Of a stretch of DNA of 64,000 nucleotides, positions 23,295 through 36,000 are shown in pieces. Each line of letters opens with the position of its first letter. Within the stretch, counting starts at the first letter, position 1. Origin of the DNA: Tetrahymena thermophila SB210 (taxonomy: Eukaryota > Ciliophora > Oligohymenophorea > Hymenostomatida > Tetrahymenidae). The stretch covers positions 992,001 through 1,056,000 of the forward strand of contig NW_002476481.1 in assembly GCF_000189635.1 (NCBI RefSeq), in the 5' to 3' direction. The position numbers and the translations under genes were made by a program. The notes under the pieces are model-generated. The model worked only from the letters and a program-made list of their open reading frames with translations, did no database searches and was not told where the DNA came from.

Positions 23295-23948
23295 TTCATG
23301 ATATATGAGCAGAAACTAATTTATTTCATTTAAGCATTCCTCATTAAACAAAAAAATTTTTTAATTAATTTAAAAAATAAATGATAAAATATTTTCCCCC
23401 TCATTAATGTTAAAATAATTAAAAAATATTAAAACAAACAAACAAACAAATATCTTCTAAAATGTTATTTTCTATTAATAAATAATTTTTAACCTTATTA
23501 TAAATAATAATGAATTCATGAGCTTCAAGTAAAATTAATTTAATGTAATTTTAATTTGAAATTTGAATATTCATCCAATAAATTAAAAAAAGCAAATTTT
23601 GAATAATCTAAAATTTCATTAAACTTACTTATTAATATTATATTGACAAATTAAAATAATAAATTTGGATAACAAAAATAAACAAAAATATATCCAATTA
23701 ATTTTATATTTGTTTAATTTCACTAATTTAAAATGCTATTTTATAATCATTATTTTAAAGTTTCAATACTTAGATGTAAGAATTTAGATATTAAATTAAG
23801 GAAATCTTCCGTCTAACGCAGGATTTAGTTGATTTAAAAAATATTTTAATCAGGTAAAACCGCAAAACAAACAAAAAGGTATGAGTATAAATGTTAAGTT
23901 TAACAATTTTAATAGTATATAGAAATGTATAGATTTTAAATGAAGAGC
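23295..23948. other. Intergenic, no gene seen
   Basis: AT-rich spacer between the last tRNA-His gene and the 3' end of the V-ATPase subunit E gene. A (CAAA)n-like run lies near 23435-23450. Confidence 0.5.
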
Positions 23949-25510
23949 TCAATGAGTTTTATTAGCAGCGGCCATTTGAGCAGCGAGCTATTCTTATTTT
24001 CTTTTAGAATCATGTGCAGCTCTAACTGGGTCAGGGTACAAACCTTCTCTGATTTCAGGAAGCATTTCTTAGAAAGCAAAGTCGATTCTGGAATCAATAG
24101 TGTTAGAAACGACTATATTTCCATTTAAGCAAGTTAAAACAATACCACCCAATAAACTTTTAAAGATTTAAAGAAATTTAATATTAGAATTACAAAATAA
24201 GTAAATAAATAAATAAATAGTTTTACTGTTCATCTAAGAAATTGTCTCTGTCAATTTTAATTTTTGAATCTATAGTCTTTTTACATTCTTTTTGAACAAG
24301 CTAGTTAAATTCTGTTTAGCATTCCTTAATCAAACCTTCTATGACAGCGACATCATTTCTCAAGCATCTAAGAGTAGTTTCAGGTTCCATCAACTTAATC
24401 ATAGCCTATTTATTAATGATTTATTTCCATTTGTAAACTGTAAGAAAATTATTGGTAAACAATTCTGATCCAAACAAACCAAACAAACAAATAAATAAAC
24501 ACAAAGTTTATTTTGTTCTTTAATAAATGATCAGGATATCTTTAAAAAATGTGATATGTTTACTAAATTTGTAAAAATCACTTTGCTTTTTTCTTTAATA
24601 TAGAATACAAAGTTGTTTATTCTTATAGGAATGAAGTAAATAAATACATAATTCCTTTAATCTATTACTTGCCAAATTTATATCTTGCTTGCTCAAAAAA
24701 TATTGGATAAAGCTGAAAGAATCTTATTTATTTTTCTTTTATATATTTTTTAGCTTTGCTTTTTTATTTATTTGTTTGCTTGGTGTGCTTCACAAAAATT
24801 ATTTTTTTTTTCAGATTTCAATTCTAAATTCTTACTTGGAGGATAAGATTTTTCAAAAGCTTTTTCTAGTCTTCCTTATTGCAGAGTCTATTTTAAAGCT
24901 CTTTTCTAATATCTCCCTTTAAATCCTCAAGAAAACCGTATCTTTTGCTCATCTTTGAGAGTCTCAATTCATTAACAAGACGTGACTTTTCACTTTAATT
25001 TTATAAAAAAACTCATGTGCTTATCATAAATTCATAAAACAAAAACATTTTTGTATTAAACTCCTAAAATTGAATGCTATTTTATTCTAAAAAGAGTGCT
25101 AAATTGATCACTTAAAATAAATAAATTCTTTTTTATATTGAGGTATTCAATCGCAATCAATCTGCACAAAATGAATTATCTTCAAACTAAAATATGTTTT
25201 TTATAAAGTCTATTGCTTTAATTATAAATAAATAAAGCCTATCTCAAATATTTAATGAACTCATGACGAGACAAATAATTATTCCTGTAATAGAATTTAT
25301 TTACATTTTCTTTTCTTAAATGAACTTGCTTCTATCAGAAGTCATTCTTTCGGTAATTCTAGTTTTTTCAGTTTCGATTTACTTGTTATATTCTTATTCA
25401 TAAGCTTCTCTTGCCTAATTTTCAAAATTTTTTTAAATAAATTAGGCCTTTTCTTAGATGGCCTTCTTCATTTATGAAAGTCTGTGTTCGGGATCGTATT
25501 CCTCAGCCAT
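23949..25510 (-). CDS. VMA4: V-type proton ATPase subunit E
   Basis: Four exons on the minus strand (25510-25305, 24992-24836, 24405-24227, 24156-23949) join in phase to 249 aa; introns are 312, 430 and 70 nt. The N-terminal half is a charged helix (MAEEYDPEHRL start, then KIEKSRLVNELRLSKMSKRY), as expected for the long helix that pairs with subunit G in the peripheral stalk. The C-terminal domain carries the family's best-conserved stretches: LLKNLILQ, IKLMEPETTLRC, and GGIVLTCLNGNIVVSNTID followed by FQEMLPEIREGLY. The length is slightly above the usual 225-230 aa because of a polar tail. The role is a structural stator of the V1 sector, needed for acidification of vacuoles and vesicles. 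Confidence 0.95.
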
Positions 25511-26770
25511 TTATTTTTCCAAAAAATTATTTATTGATTTTGCTTTAATTTATTTGACAATATTAATTGCTATTTATTTATTTGCTTTTTATTTATTTAT
25601 TGCTTGCTTGATTTTGGTTTCTCTTGATTATATATTTTTATTTATTGTCTTAGCCTTGTTAATTAATTTTATTTATAAATAACCAAGAAGAATCTGTCTG
25701 TCTGTATGACATCTCGCAAATTTTTGCTTGCTATTATCAAACAAATCCTCATAATTTTTTCATTAATTAATTAATTAAAAATAAAATAATCATCAATTAA
25801 TAATTGAATAATTTCGGTAAATTCACTTCGCATATTTACCACTTTAAAAGATTCATATCATTGATTATCATAAAATATATCATCATCTTTCAAGCTAATT
25901 AAAAAAAATATATCTTCAAATCCAATAACTTAATTGATAAATAAATATTTGTAAAGACCTAAAATAAATAATATCTTTTATAATTTCAAATAAACGAAAT
26001 TCTAACTAATATTTATTAATTTAATAGAATTGTTTACTATTTACATTTATAAAATATTATTTCTAGTAATTTATTTTGGCATTGCATTTTACATTTTTTC
26101 AAGTTATTCAAAAAAGTTTATTTTTTTAAACATTTATTAAAAAATTATTGAAAATGAAAAATAAAATGTTCAAAAATAACTAATAAAGAGATGACTGACT
26201 CTTAAATAAAAAGCTTAGAAGATAATTTAAAGAAATAATATCAATTGCAAAAGATATTTTATAATTCACTTTTATTCTCATTGCTCTTATTAATAAAATT
26301 TTAATAGCTATGATATATATTACTCTAACAATTTATGATTTTAAGCTATTTTATTTATTTATAAATTTATGTATGAAAATTAGTTTAATATTATTAACTC
26401 ATAAAATATTATGGTAATTTAATCACATTAAAACAAAAAATTTTGCTTTATTTTGAAATTTTTTATTAACGTTAATTGTAAAAAAATTTCTTACAATAAT
26501 GACAAAAATTATTTTTTTAAATTTTAATATCGATTTAAATTAGGAAATAAATCACTATGACAATAAATAGATTAAGGCTTATAAAAAATAAAAATATTAT
26601 TAAGATGTTAAAATGAAACATTAAGTTATTTTGTATTTTTTTGTTGTTGTTGTTATTAAAAATACAAATTGTTTGCACTTTATAAAAAATTAATAATTTT
26701 TAGTGAGTAAAAATAATTAATTTAAAGAAAGTTAAATTGTTTATACTGAAAAACGAATAAACCAAGCAAA
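25511..26770. other. Divergent intergenic region
   Basis: AT-rich, no gene seen. It holds the promoters of V-ATPase subunit E (minus) and the 811-aa coiled-coil gene (plus). A (GTT)n-like run occurs near 26641-26656. Confidence 0.5.
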
Positions 26771-29700
26771 ATGACAGAGAAGCTTTTAATAAATGCATTT
26801 AATTTTAATCAAGAAGCAAACACTGATTAGGATATTAATAGGTAAGTTTATTTAGGAAATTCGGTTATTTATATATATTTATAATTATTATTAGTCCTAC
26901 TACATTAAAAGCAATTAAGCTACTTGGATATGAATAAGAAGACCTTAAGAAAATCAATAAAGAACAAATTGAGTTAGAAACGAAGAAAAAATTGGAGGAT
27001 ATTCCTCTTAATAGGTTGGATGAATTTGTAGAAGTGAAAATGCAACACTATGAAATCAGAAGACTACACAGAATAGAATAAGTAAGAGAGGTAACTACTA
27101 CTTTTTTATTCATAGTAGAAGATTTCAATTGATTTTTTATTTTAAACATAGTTGAGACAAAAACTTTTGAGAGAAAATGAAAAAAAAGACCAAAACATTT
27201 CGTAGGTAAAATGATTTTAAAACTAAAATATATTTATAGAAATTATTTAAAAAAGCAGATGAACAGCACTTTTTAATCCTATAGTTTTAGCAGAGAGGAA
27301 TACTTAGAAAAAGAAAAAAAGAAATTAGAAAAGCTTCAAGAAAAACAAAGAAAACAGATTGATTTCTTAATAAAGAATTAGATTTAAATCGAAGAAATAA
27401 GAAGAGTAAAATAAATAACAAGTTATTTTTTATCATCTATAATAAAATAAAACCTTTAAAATAAGAGAAATGAGCACAAGAAGGAGAAAATTAGACTTTT
27501 AGGAGAAAAAAGGATTGAAGAATAAAGGAAAAGATAGCTTATAAATGAAGAGTAAAAAAGTTTGAGGGAGCAAAAAAATATAGAAATGGAATAGCAAAGA
27601 TAAGAAGAACAGAAAAGACTGCAATAAAAGTTTTAAGAAAAGTAATCTTAATTGCAATTGAAAATGCTCGGAAAACAAAAAGAGTTTGAAACCAAAAAGT
27701 AGAAAAATTAAGAAGTAAGAGAGAAACTTGAATAAAAAATAGTTCAAATCAGAGAAGGTCAGTAAGCCTCGATCTAATAAATATTATAAGTAATTAATTA
27801 AAACTTCTACTGATTAAAATTCTAACTAAAAAATTAATTCATAGAACTATTAAAGGAAGGAAGTTGTAAACGAAAATAAAAAAAAGCTATTTCAGGAATA
27901 ATTACATCAAAAATTCTAAAAAAGAAGAGCTGCTTCAGAAAGCAAAAGTTAATAAATTACTCAATAAAAGGTAATAAATAAAATGCTAACTTTTAATTTA
28001 ATCTAAATTTTTAAATAAGTCTTGGATGATTTTTATTTAAAATATTTTTGATGTGATTTAATTAGTTTATGAAAATGCAGTAAGAAGAAGAGAAAAAGCA
28101 AGAACAGCAGTAAATTTTCCATGAAAAGGAAAGAAGTATCTAGGAGATGTATATGAGAGAAGAAAACCAAAGAAAGGAAAATGCCAGACTCAGATAAGAT
28201 AAGATTAATAAAGTGAAAGAATAATTCCAGAAATCATTAATTGATTTACAATAAAAAAATCAAGTTTAAGAACAAACTATTTATTAGCTTATGGAGAGAG
28301 CCTAGCAAAATAGGACCGAAAGATACTATGATAAGCAACTAAAATGCTACGATCATTAAATAAGAATTGAGGAAACTCTAAATAATGCTAAACGAGTAGA
28401 AAAGTAACATGAAATATAGCGCTTTAAGATACTTTAAAAGATCTCAGATGATAACGAAAAACTTCTGAAAATTTAAAATGAAAAAAGAGAAATGGCAAAA
28501 GTGAAAGCAAAAATACAAGCAGATCACGAAAAAGAAAAGCAGTAAATTATCAAAGAAATGAATACGATTTAAAGATATAATGAATCCATAAAGCTAGACA
28601 AATCAGTCTACTCATCTCAAAATAACGAAAGTTTCATGATGTCAACATTTCACGACACTAAGAAACAAAATCTTTTTTAGAATTAAATTTCTACTCCTAC
28701 AAGCTTTTTCAATAAAAAATAAAATCCAAAAGATGATAATCTGTCGTCTAATAATGATCAATAGAGTAAATAAGATTAAATAATTGGCTAGCCAAACAAC
28801 ATAAATATATTAGCTTTTGGCAAAAAAGATTAATTTAACAGGGTAAATTCTTCTTAAGTAGACATTAGAAAGAAAAAAAGTTAATAACCCTCCTCTAACT
28901 TTTAAGATTCTCAACAAAATTAGTAAACAGAACCTTCACAATAAACAACTGCTAAATAGCTCATATAAAAACCTCGTTATAAATAAAACTCTGATTTTAA
29001 TGCTTATAACCTAACCCAAACCCCTTCTATCCAACAAGCCAATATGACAACGTTTCAAGCAAAAGTAGAACAAGAAAAAAGAATAAAAATGATTTCATTC
29101 TTAAGGGAACATGAAGATGTGTTGAAGATGATTAATAGATCAAAATCCGTATCTTATAATCCTCATCTCCAACAATATAATCAGTCATCTGTAATTCGAT
29201 AGAGATAACTAGAATATTCTTAATCAGCTAGATATACTAATAATATGTTTAATATTTAATACCAAGATAAAAAGCCATAAAAACTTGATTATAAATCAAA
29301 TAAATTGGTAAAAAATATAATATCTTAGGATTATGTTATTGACATTCATACTCACTAAAAAATCATTTGCTAAGAACTTAACATTATTTTACAAAAAGAA
29401 CTTATTGCATTACATAGCGTAAAATTGTTTTAATTTTTCATATAATTTACAATTCTAATACAATAAACATATTTTTAGAAGAATGATTATTTAATTTTGT
29501 TTATTAATTAATATTAATATTAAAATTTTTAAATAGTAAATATTTACTACATTGATTATTTAATTATATAAAAAACAACTTTATTTTAATTTTTTAATTT
29601 GAAATAGCAAAAGCAAATAGAAAAATCACATATAATTATTAATTTAAATACATTTATAAATAAACAAAATAGACGTAATAAATAAATGATGAATCAAACC

Positions 29701-29867
29701 AACTTATGGATTTAGAAGAATCTAAATTAGAAAAAATATCTAAGGAGATATTGAGATCATATTAGTAAATTAAAATTTAATTTAAAAAATTAAATAAAAT
29801 ACAAAACATAAAATAGGAAATAAGAGTAGAAGAGCAGCAAAATACATTAAATTTATAAATTTTTTGA
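26771..29867 (+). CDS. 811-aa coiled-coil protein of unknown function
   Basis: Eight exons (26771-26841, 26895-27090, 27152-27201, 27285-27405, 27466-27789, 27845-27970, 28066-29418, 29673-29867) join in phase and end at TGA. The N-terminus has a compact motif SPTTLKAIKLLGYEQEDL followed by a basic helix (HYEIRRLHRIEQ). From about residue 95 to 430 the protein is almost continuous coiled coil rich in Glu, Lys, Arg and Gln. A polar Ser/Asn/Gln-rich middle region with phosphorylation-type sites follows, and a short helical C-terminus (ESKLEKISKEIL) closes it. I recall similar SP..L.A...LG motifs ahead of coiled coils in other ciliate proteins, often linked to cilia or the cortex, but no named family is recognised. 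The third intron (27202-27284) was chosen to keep frame and has alternatives; the other borders are phase-consistent. Confidence 0.82.
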
Positions 29868-30819
29868 ATGTAAATGATAATGTATAGAACTTAAATAAAT
29901 AAATAAAATAAATTTTTTTCAAAAAGATTATTTTTTAACTTAAATGTTTTGAAGGATAATTGTACTTATGTAAAAAAGTATTAGTGACTATTAGTAAAGA
30001 AATTAGTGATAAAGGAAAATTTAAATTAATTTTGATAAGATTAAAGAATGAAACTTTTTAAGAATAACAAAGAAATAAATGATGCAAATAATAAAAATAA
30101 ATAAATCAAACAAATAAATAAGTAAGTAAGTAATCATTGTTATATTAGAATACAATCAAAATAAATAATTAAATTATTTTAATATAAATATTATCAACCA
30201 GTTATGTGTTTGTTTGTGTATAAGTGTCTATTAAATTTTAATTTAGGTTTGATGTTTTATTTGATATGAGCATTCCTCTAAATTAATTGTGAATTATTAA
30301 TTTATTTTTACTAGCTAAGGTGACAAATAAATTAATTAAATTTACTTGTTTATTTATTTATTTATTAATCATTTTATTTTATGACATTTATTTAATTAAT
30401 TAATAAGCAATTCATAAATGAATTTTTGCATGATTTGTTTTAATATATTTTTAATTTGGTATAGGAGAAAAAAATTAGAGAATAGAGGGAGTCAATTTGT
30501 TCATAATACACGTTTGGAATAGAGATTTGACAATTTAATGCAATTCTCCACCTGAAACTTGATTTGCAACGAAATGTTGTTGATTTGCAGAAAAAGCATG
30601 ATTTACAACTAAATTTGCCTTTATTTAAAGGAGGAACACATTCAAAAGAACCATTTATGTATATTCCTTTTGTTTAAACAAATTATTTAGATATCTTTTT
30701 CATTTTAATGCTTAGATACATTGAAAAATAGATAAATAAATCTTATTGAATTCAGTAGGATATTATTGCAAATTAACTCTCTATTTACTAACTCTTTTTT
30801 AATGTTTTCTTCATTCTTT
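29868..30819. other. Convergent intergenic region
   Basis: AT-rich spacer between the coiled-coil gene and the Jupiter-like gene; no gene or RNA seen. Runs of (TAAA)n and (GTAA)n occur. Confidence 0.5.
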
Positions 30820-31729
30820 TCAACCCAAAGTGAAGTTAGATTTGCCACCCTTTTTTTTATTTAACAAATTTTAAAAATGAATTAATGCTTATTAAATCTT
30901 ACAGGAGGATTGTGAACCTTTACTGATGTCTTAGCATCCTACTATTGGGTCTATTAGCTTGCTTACTATTGCTATTATTGTTAAACAGGCTTCTTGACAG
31001 GTTCTTCATAACCACCAAAGATATTGTTATGAGAGTTATTTTAGTTTTATCCAGCAACTTAAGCTCTGCCACCTCTTTATTGAACAGGTTGTTATTCATT
31101 ACCTCCAAAAATATTGCTTGTCTATTGATGTTAGTTCAATTGCTTTTAAGGTTTTGGTTATTCTTCATATCCTCCGAAAATGTTTGAAGTAGCTTATTGG
31201 TGTACTCTAACAGATGTCTTTACAGGTTAATCGTAACCTCCACCCAAAGTGAAGTTGGAATTACCGCCAGGCTATTAATGAACCTAATTATTTAGTTGAT
31301 TGAAAGAAACTTAAAAAAAGACATTTTTAAATTTTGTATTATTAATAATATGGCCATTTTATATGCTAGTATAATTGTAAAAATAAATAAAAATTGATTA
31401 ATAAACTATGCGATTTTTCATAATCTGCTTCTATAATTTTATTGATATTAAGTAAGCAAAAAGTACCTTGACAGAGGTCTTAGAAGGATCATTAACTTCA
31501 GTTGATTCTTAGTTTGAGTTGTGAGTGACAGTCTTCTTAGGAGCTTCTTACTCATATCCACCTCCGATTGTGAAATTGGAAGCACCGCCAGGAGGGTTGT
31601 GAACCTTTTTTAAAAAAAGCATTAATTAATCAATGAAGAAAGTCATTATTGAGAGCTTAAAACTTATAATAAGAATATGTAAAAATGTTTGCTGCAATCT
31701 ACCTTAACGCTAGTCTTCTTGTTATCCAT
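30820..31729 (-). CDS. Jupiter/HN1 (JPT)-like repeat protein
   Basis: Four exons on the minus strand (31729-31703, 31604-31467, 31283-30903, 30849-30820) join in phase to 191 aa. The protein has repeats of two kinds. The first, KTSVKVHNPPGGxSNFT(I/L)G, occurs three times, in exon 2, at the start of exon 3, and at the extreme C-terminus, where it ends ...GGKSNFTLG and stop. The second, SNIFGG(Y/N)E or NNIFGGYEE, occurs three times in exon 3, between Gln-rich linkers. Animal Jupiter-microtubule-associated homologues (JPT1/HN1) carry PPGGGSNFSLG and SNIFG motifs, so relationship is likely but rests on short motifs. JPT proteins are small, disordered and microtubule-linked. Splicing between Pro-Pro and Gly-Gly of the last repeat leaves a 30-nt terminal exon. 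Gln is encoded mostly by TAA/TAG here. Confidence 0.8.
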
Positions 31730-33046
31730 TTGAAATTTAGTTGAGTTGCTAAGTAATTTATTTATTGTGTTGTTTTCCTTAACCAAAGTTGGGAGTTAAT
31801 TTTTTGTTTTGTTTATTTAATATAATAATTTCTGAAGAGTTAATCAGACAAAGTATTAATATAAATAAAAAATTTCCTTCTCTGACTTTAATTCACTCTA
31901 TAAGATTATACAAAAATTTATTTAATCATTTCCTAAATTTTAAAAATTCAAATATTTATTTAAATTACTGAAATTTATGCATTTTTTCTTTGCATCTGCT
32001 ACTTTCTTTTTAAATTAATTATGTTTATGTATATGTGTATGTTTGATAGCTTGCTTGCTTATTTAATTAAATATTTGATGACATAAAGATTGTAGCTCTT
32101 TATCGAGTGCACGTTTTTATATTCATCATCATCTTATAATAATAATATCAATAATATCTATCTATCTTTCTTTTTTCTTTCAGCTCTCTAATTTTTTCAT
32201 AAATTATTTAATATAAAGTCAAGTAGAATTATTTTATTTAAAATCCTCCTTTTACTGAAACAAAAATTAAATTACAAATTTTTCTTTATCCAATTAATTA
32301 ATATTATAAAATTGATTATATTTTATTTATTACTTATTATTATTGAAAAATTAAAGGTTTTAAAAATATTGATTTTAATACTATTTTTATTAAAAGATAG
32401 ATAATTAATTATATAAACTGCAAATTGTAAAATCTATTCATATAACTAATTTTTTTTTATGAAATATCATTTAAATTTTTTAAAATTTATTTATTTATAA
32501 ATCATTAGGAAGATTTTTCAGAATTAATTAGAATTTGAGGTATTTATTTATTTATTTTTGTAAAGTAAATTTATTTTATTTTTTAATTGAAAATATTTTA
32601 TTAAAGTATATTTTATTGATACATATATAATTTAATTTTTAAATAATAAAAATAAAAGTATTTTTAAAAATGAATTATTTTGTTTCAATAAGCAAGCTCA
32701 AATAATTAATAAAATAAATAAAATTCTTTTTCATTTAGATTTTTAAAATATTCATGAATCATATTACTTAAAAATGTAAAACAAAGAGACAGGATGGATT
32801 TGCAAATAAATTATTTTATTAAAATATGTAAGTAAATTTTAAGATATTTTATTTAAAATAAAGAGTTTCTTTACTTTTTTCTTTTAATAAAGTTTATGTT
32901 AAAATTTTATTTGTTGATATTAATTATAGGTTATAAATTTACTATAATGTAAATATTTTTTGAAATGATTTTTAATAAATTGCTAAAAATATTGTTTGCA
33001 AAATAAATAAATAGTGAAATATTGAATAGTTGGTTTTACAATTTCT
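31730..33046. other. Intergenic, no gene seen
   Basis: AT-rich DNA upstream of the Jupiter-like gene and downstream of the 1424-aa gene (both minus). A short pyrimidine tract near 32160-32190 is the only notable composition. Confidence 0.5.
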
Positions 33047-36000
33047 TCAAATTGCTGGACAGCAAACTTCAACAAACCTCATAAAGATTTACACTTTGGA
33101 AGGTTGAAGATTATATCTAGTGAGCATGACGCTATGTAAGCAGCATAGCCAAAACTTAAAGAACTTAACTGTAACTCCAAGATAGGACATAGCTACAGAG
33201 GCATCATAAACAGAAAATATGTCATACTCAGAGAGCAAAAACCTCAAGTATTTATGCATAAATGAAGTATCCTTAACCTTTTGTTATTCTACTTCGCTAA
33301 GCTCAGCAAGCAAACCATATTCAACAGAATTGCTTATTTCTTCTTTAAGGGCTTCTATTAATTATGGTATTTCATTAAATTTAACAATTCCGAAAATGCC
33401 TTAGTTGTATCCAAAACGAAGTCTAACTTTTGTAAATTTATAGTGAAGATCGCGCAAAATTACATTTAGTGTAAAAGGATCTTCTTACAAAGCCTTTTAT
33501 GTAAATTGTTCTATGTAGTCAAATATTTTTCTAGAAACTTTACCTTTAACAAAAGGTTCAATAGCTTTTCTGATAGATTTGAATTCTAGTATTTGTTAGT
33601 CTTCTCCATCATAGTAAAAGTATTCATATATATGATGAATTATATTCTTTATATGCTTTAGTTCGAACTGAGGACAGAAAAATTCCATAAATTTTTCACA
33701 TTCAAAAAGTTTTTAGGCGACTGTATCTCTCAGCTTTTAGTCTTATAAAACATTTATTGGAAAAACAAATCTTCTTACAGATTCTATCTTTTACATAATC
33801 AGTAGGCAAAGTTGCTGACTGATTTCATTTTTCTTTTGTTTGGTTAGAAAACTATAAATGTACTTTTTAATAAAATAGAAATCTATATATGAAAATTAAT
33901 CTTCCTTATTTGTTGCCATAAATATCTTTAAGGTTTAGTAAAATAGCTTATGATCTTCACACAACAAAGCACAGATGCCTGGAATAATTCTTCTAAACAT
34001 TTACTCAGCAGAAAATACATGATTAACTGATAATATTGTTAGATGAGAAGATATTTTTTTAATAATTTATTAAATAAGTTCTTGCAATTTGTTAATTCCT
34101 CCTAGAAGCTATACTATTCCCTATTTTTTTTAAAATTCTATTTAAAAATCATAAAAATTTTAATTTTAATTTAAAAAATCACAAATACTATATTAAAAAA
34201 ATAAATAATCTTAATCTATTAAAAATAATCTAAATAAAATTAACTTAATTTATTATTTGTTTAATAAATAAAATTAATAATATTTATCATCAGTAGGGTT
34301 GAAAAATTTTTTCAAATACCAAATTTTTCACTAATTATTTTATAAAAAAAATTTTATTTGGCATAACCGAATATTATTCGATCTATGCCTACTAAATATG
34401 ATAAAATTTTAAATATTTTTAAATTCCAAAAGAAAATAATAATTAAAAAAGGATTTGTTTAATCCTTAAAAATTATGAGAAATATAAATTTAATGCTAAT
34501 TAATGATAATCTTGTTACTTTATAGAAAACGTGCATTTTGGTGTTGATCTCATAAATATATTTAAATCTCTCTACTTCTTGGTTTGACATTTTTTGATTT
34601 CTCATTTCTTATGCAAATTATTCAACTAAATCCTAGCTGAATTGTTGATTGAAATTTTTAAGGTTTTTAAGTTGGAAATCGTGAGAGATTAAAGTTGTGT
34701 TATTCTTCATATTCTCAACACAAGCATTAAAAAAGGACATAATAGCAGAAGAATATTGCTAAACTTCTTTTTGTTGTTCATCATAGGTTGGATTTTAAAG
34801 TTTTTTATTCGGAGAGACGAGTTAATTATTTTTTTGTGAATTTTAATTTGACTAATTGTTGTTATTATTTGAATATTTTGAGAGTCCTACTTACTTTTGT
34901 TAGTTATTTGGACCTTCGCTTTTGGGAGAGACACTATTATGGATAGAACTTTTTTTGGAGTTATTTTAACTTACTTGAATTTGCAAAGATGGTTTTCTTG
35001 GGTTAAATTTTTCACTTATTGAAGAATTTTGTTTAAGGTTTAAAGAAGATGTATCTTTGGATGATGTAGGAGAAAGAATTTTAGCTTAATTGCTAATTTA
35101 TTATTAGTTAAGTCCACCAAACATAGATTAATCTGAAAACGGAGATTCAAGTGAAAAAGGGTTATCAATTAATTTATCATCAAATTCATTATATTAATTT
35201 TACTCCTCAATTTCGTTTATTTAGAGATTATTTAAAATCTTTGTTGAAAGAGTACTCTGTATTTTCTTTTGGATTTGCTACCTTATAACTACTTTCACAG
35301 AAGTTCGAAGCTTATCCTTTAATCCATCCAGTTTTTCAGCTATTTTTAAGTCTTATTGCTTTTATTTTTCTTCTTAAGTTTATTGCTCTTGCATCTTTTT
35401 CTTACCTTTTCCTTTCTTTTTCCCATTCCCACTTTTGAAATATTACCTGATGCTTATTTTTTTCTTACTTTCTTCTTTTATTTCTTTCTCTGTGCTTCCA
35501 TGGGATTTGATATTTCCATCTGAATTGAAATCGAAAATTTGTTTTCCTGAGAATTTAGCAGGTGAGACCAAAGGATGAAATTTATTTTTGTTTTCTCTTT
35601 TTAAAGTTAAGCTGTTTGATGATCTCCTGTTCACTATTTAATTACCATTCAGTCTGTTAATTGTTTTATCACGCAATTCTTTAAGCTGGGCGAAATCAAT
35701 AGTCTTTTTAAGAACGAAACCATGTGAGTCAGAAGCTTCTTCTACCTCACTTTCAAAGTTTTATTGATCTCCTTTTACTTTTAAAGAAATTGATGGTTAA
35801 TTCTTTAAAATCCTCTTTTTATTATTATCTTAATCCATATCTCCACTATCGTCATCTTCAGAATCCTCACTTTCATATCCAAATTCTTGAGATTTTAATT
35901 GCTTCAAAGACTAAACTTATTAAGAATGGTTTTCTGTTTTAGAGTTTTCTTCACTATTTAAATCTTTAGTTGTTTTATACTTTTTAGTTTCACCTATTTC

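Noticed and set aside
23400-23460. (CAAA)-rich runs as a CRISPR or regulatory array
   Set aside because: Simple low-complexity DNA of a eukaryotic genome without unique spacers or repeat structure.
24689-24922. Plus-strand hydrophobic ORF within the V-ATPase E gene
   Set aside because: Antisense of a lysine- and glutamate-rich exon plus intron; hydrophobicity is an artefact of complementing AAA/GAA codons.
30945-31187. Plus-strand ORF and a second minus-strand frame within the Jupiter-like exon 3
   Set aside because: Shadows of the repeat-bearing exon, which has the correct splice sites and motif repeats.
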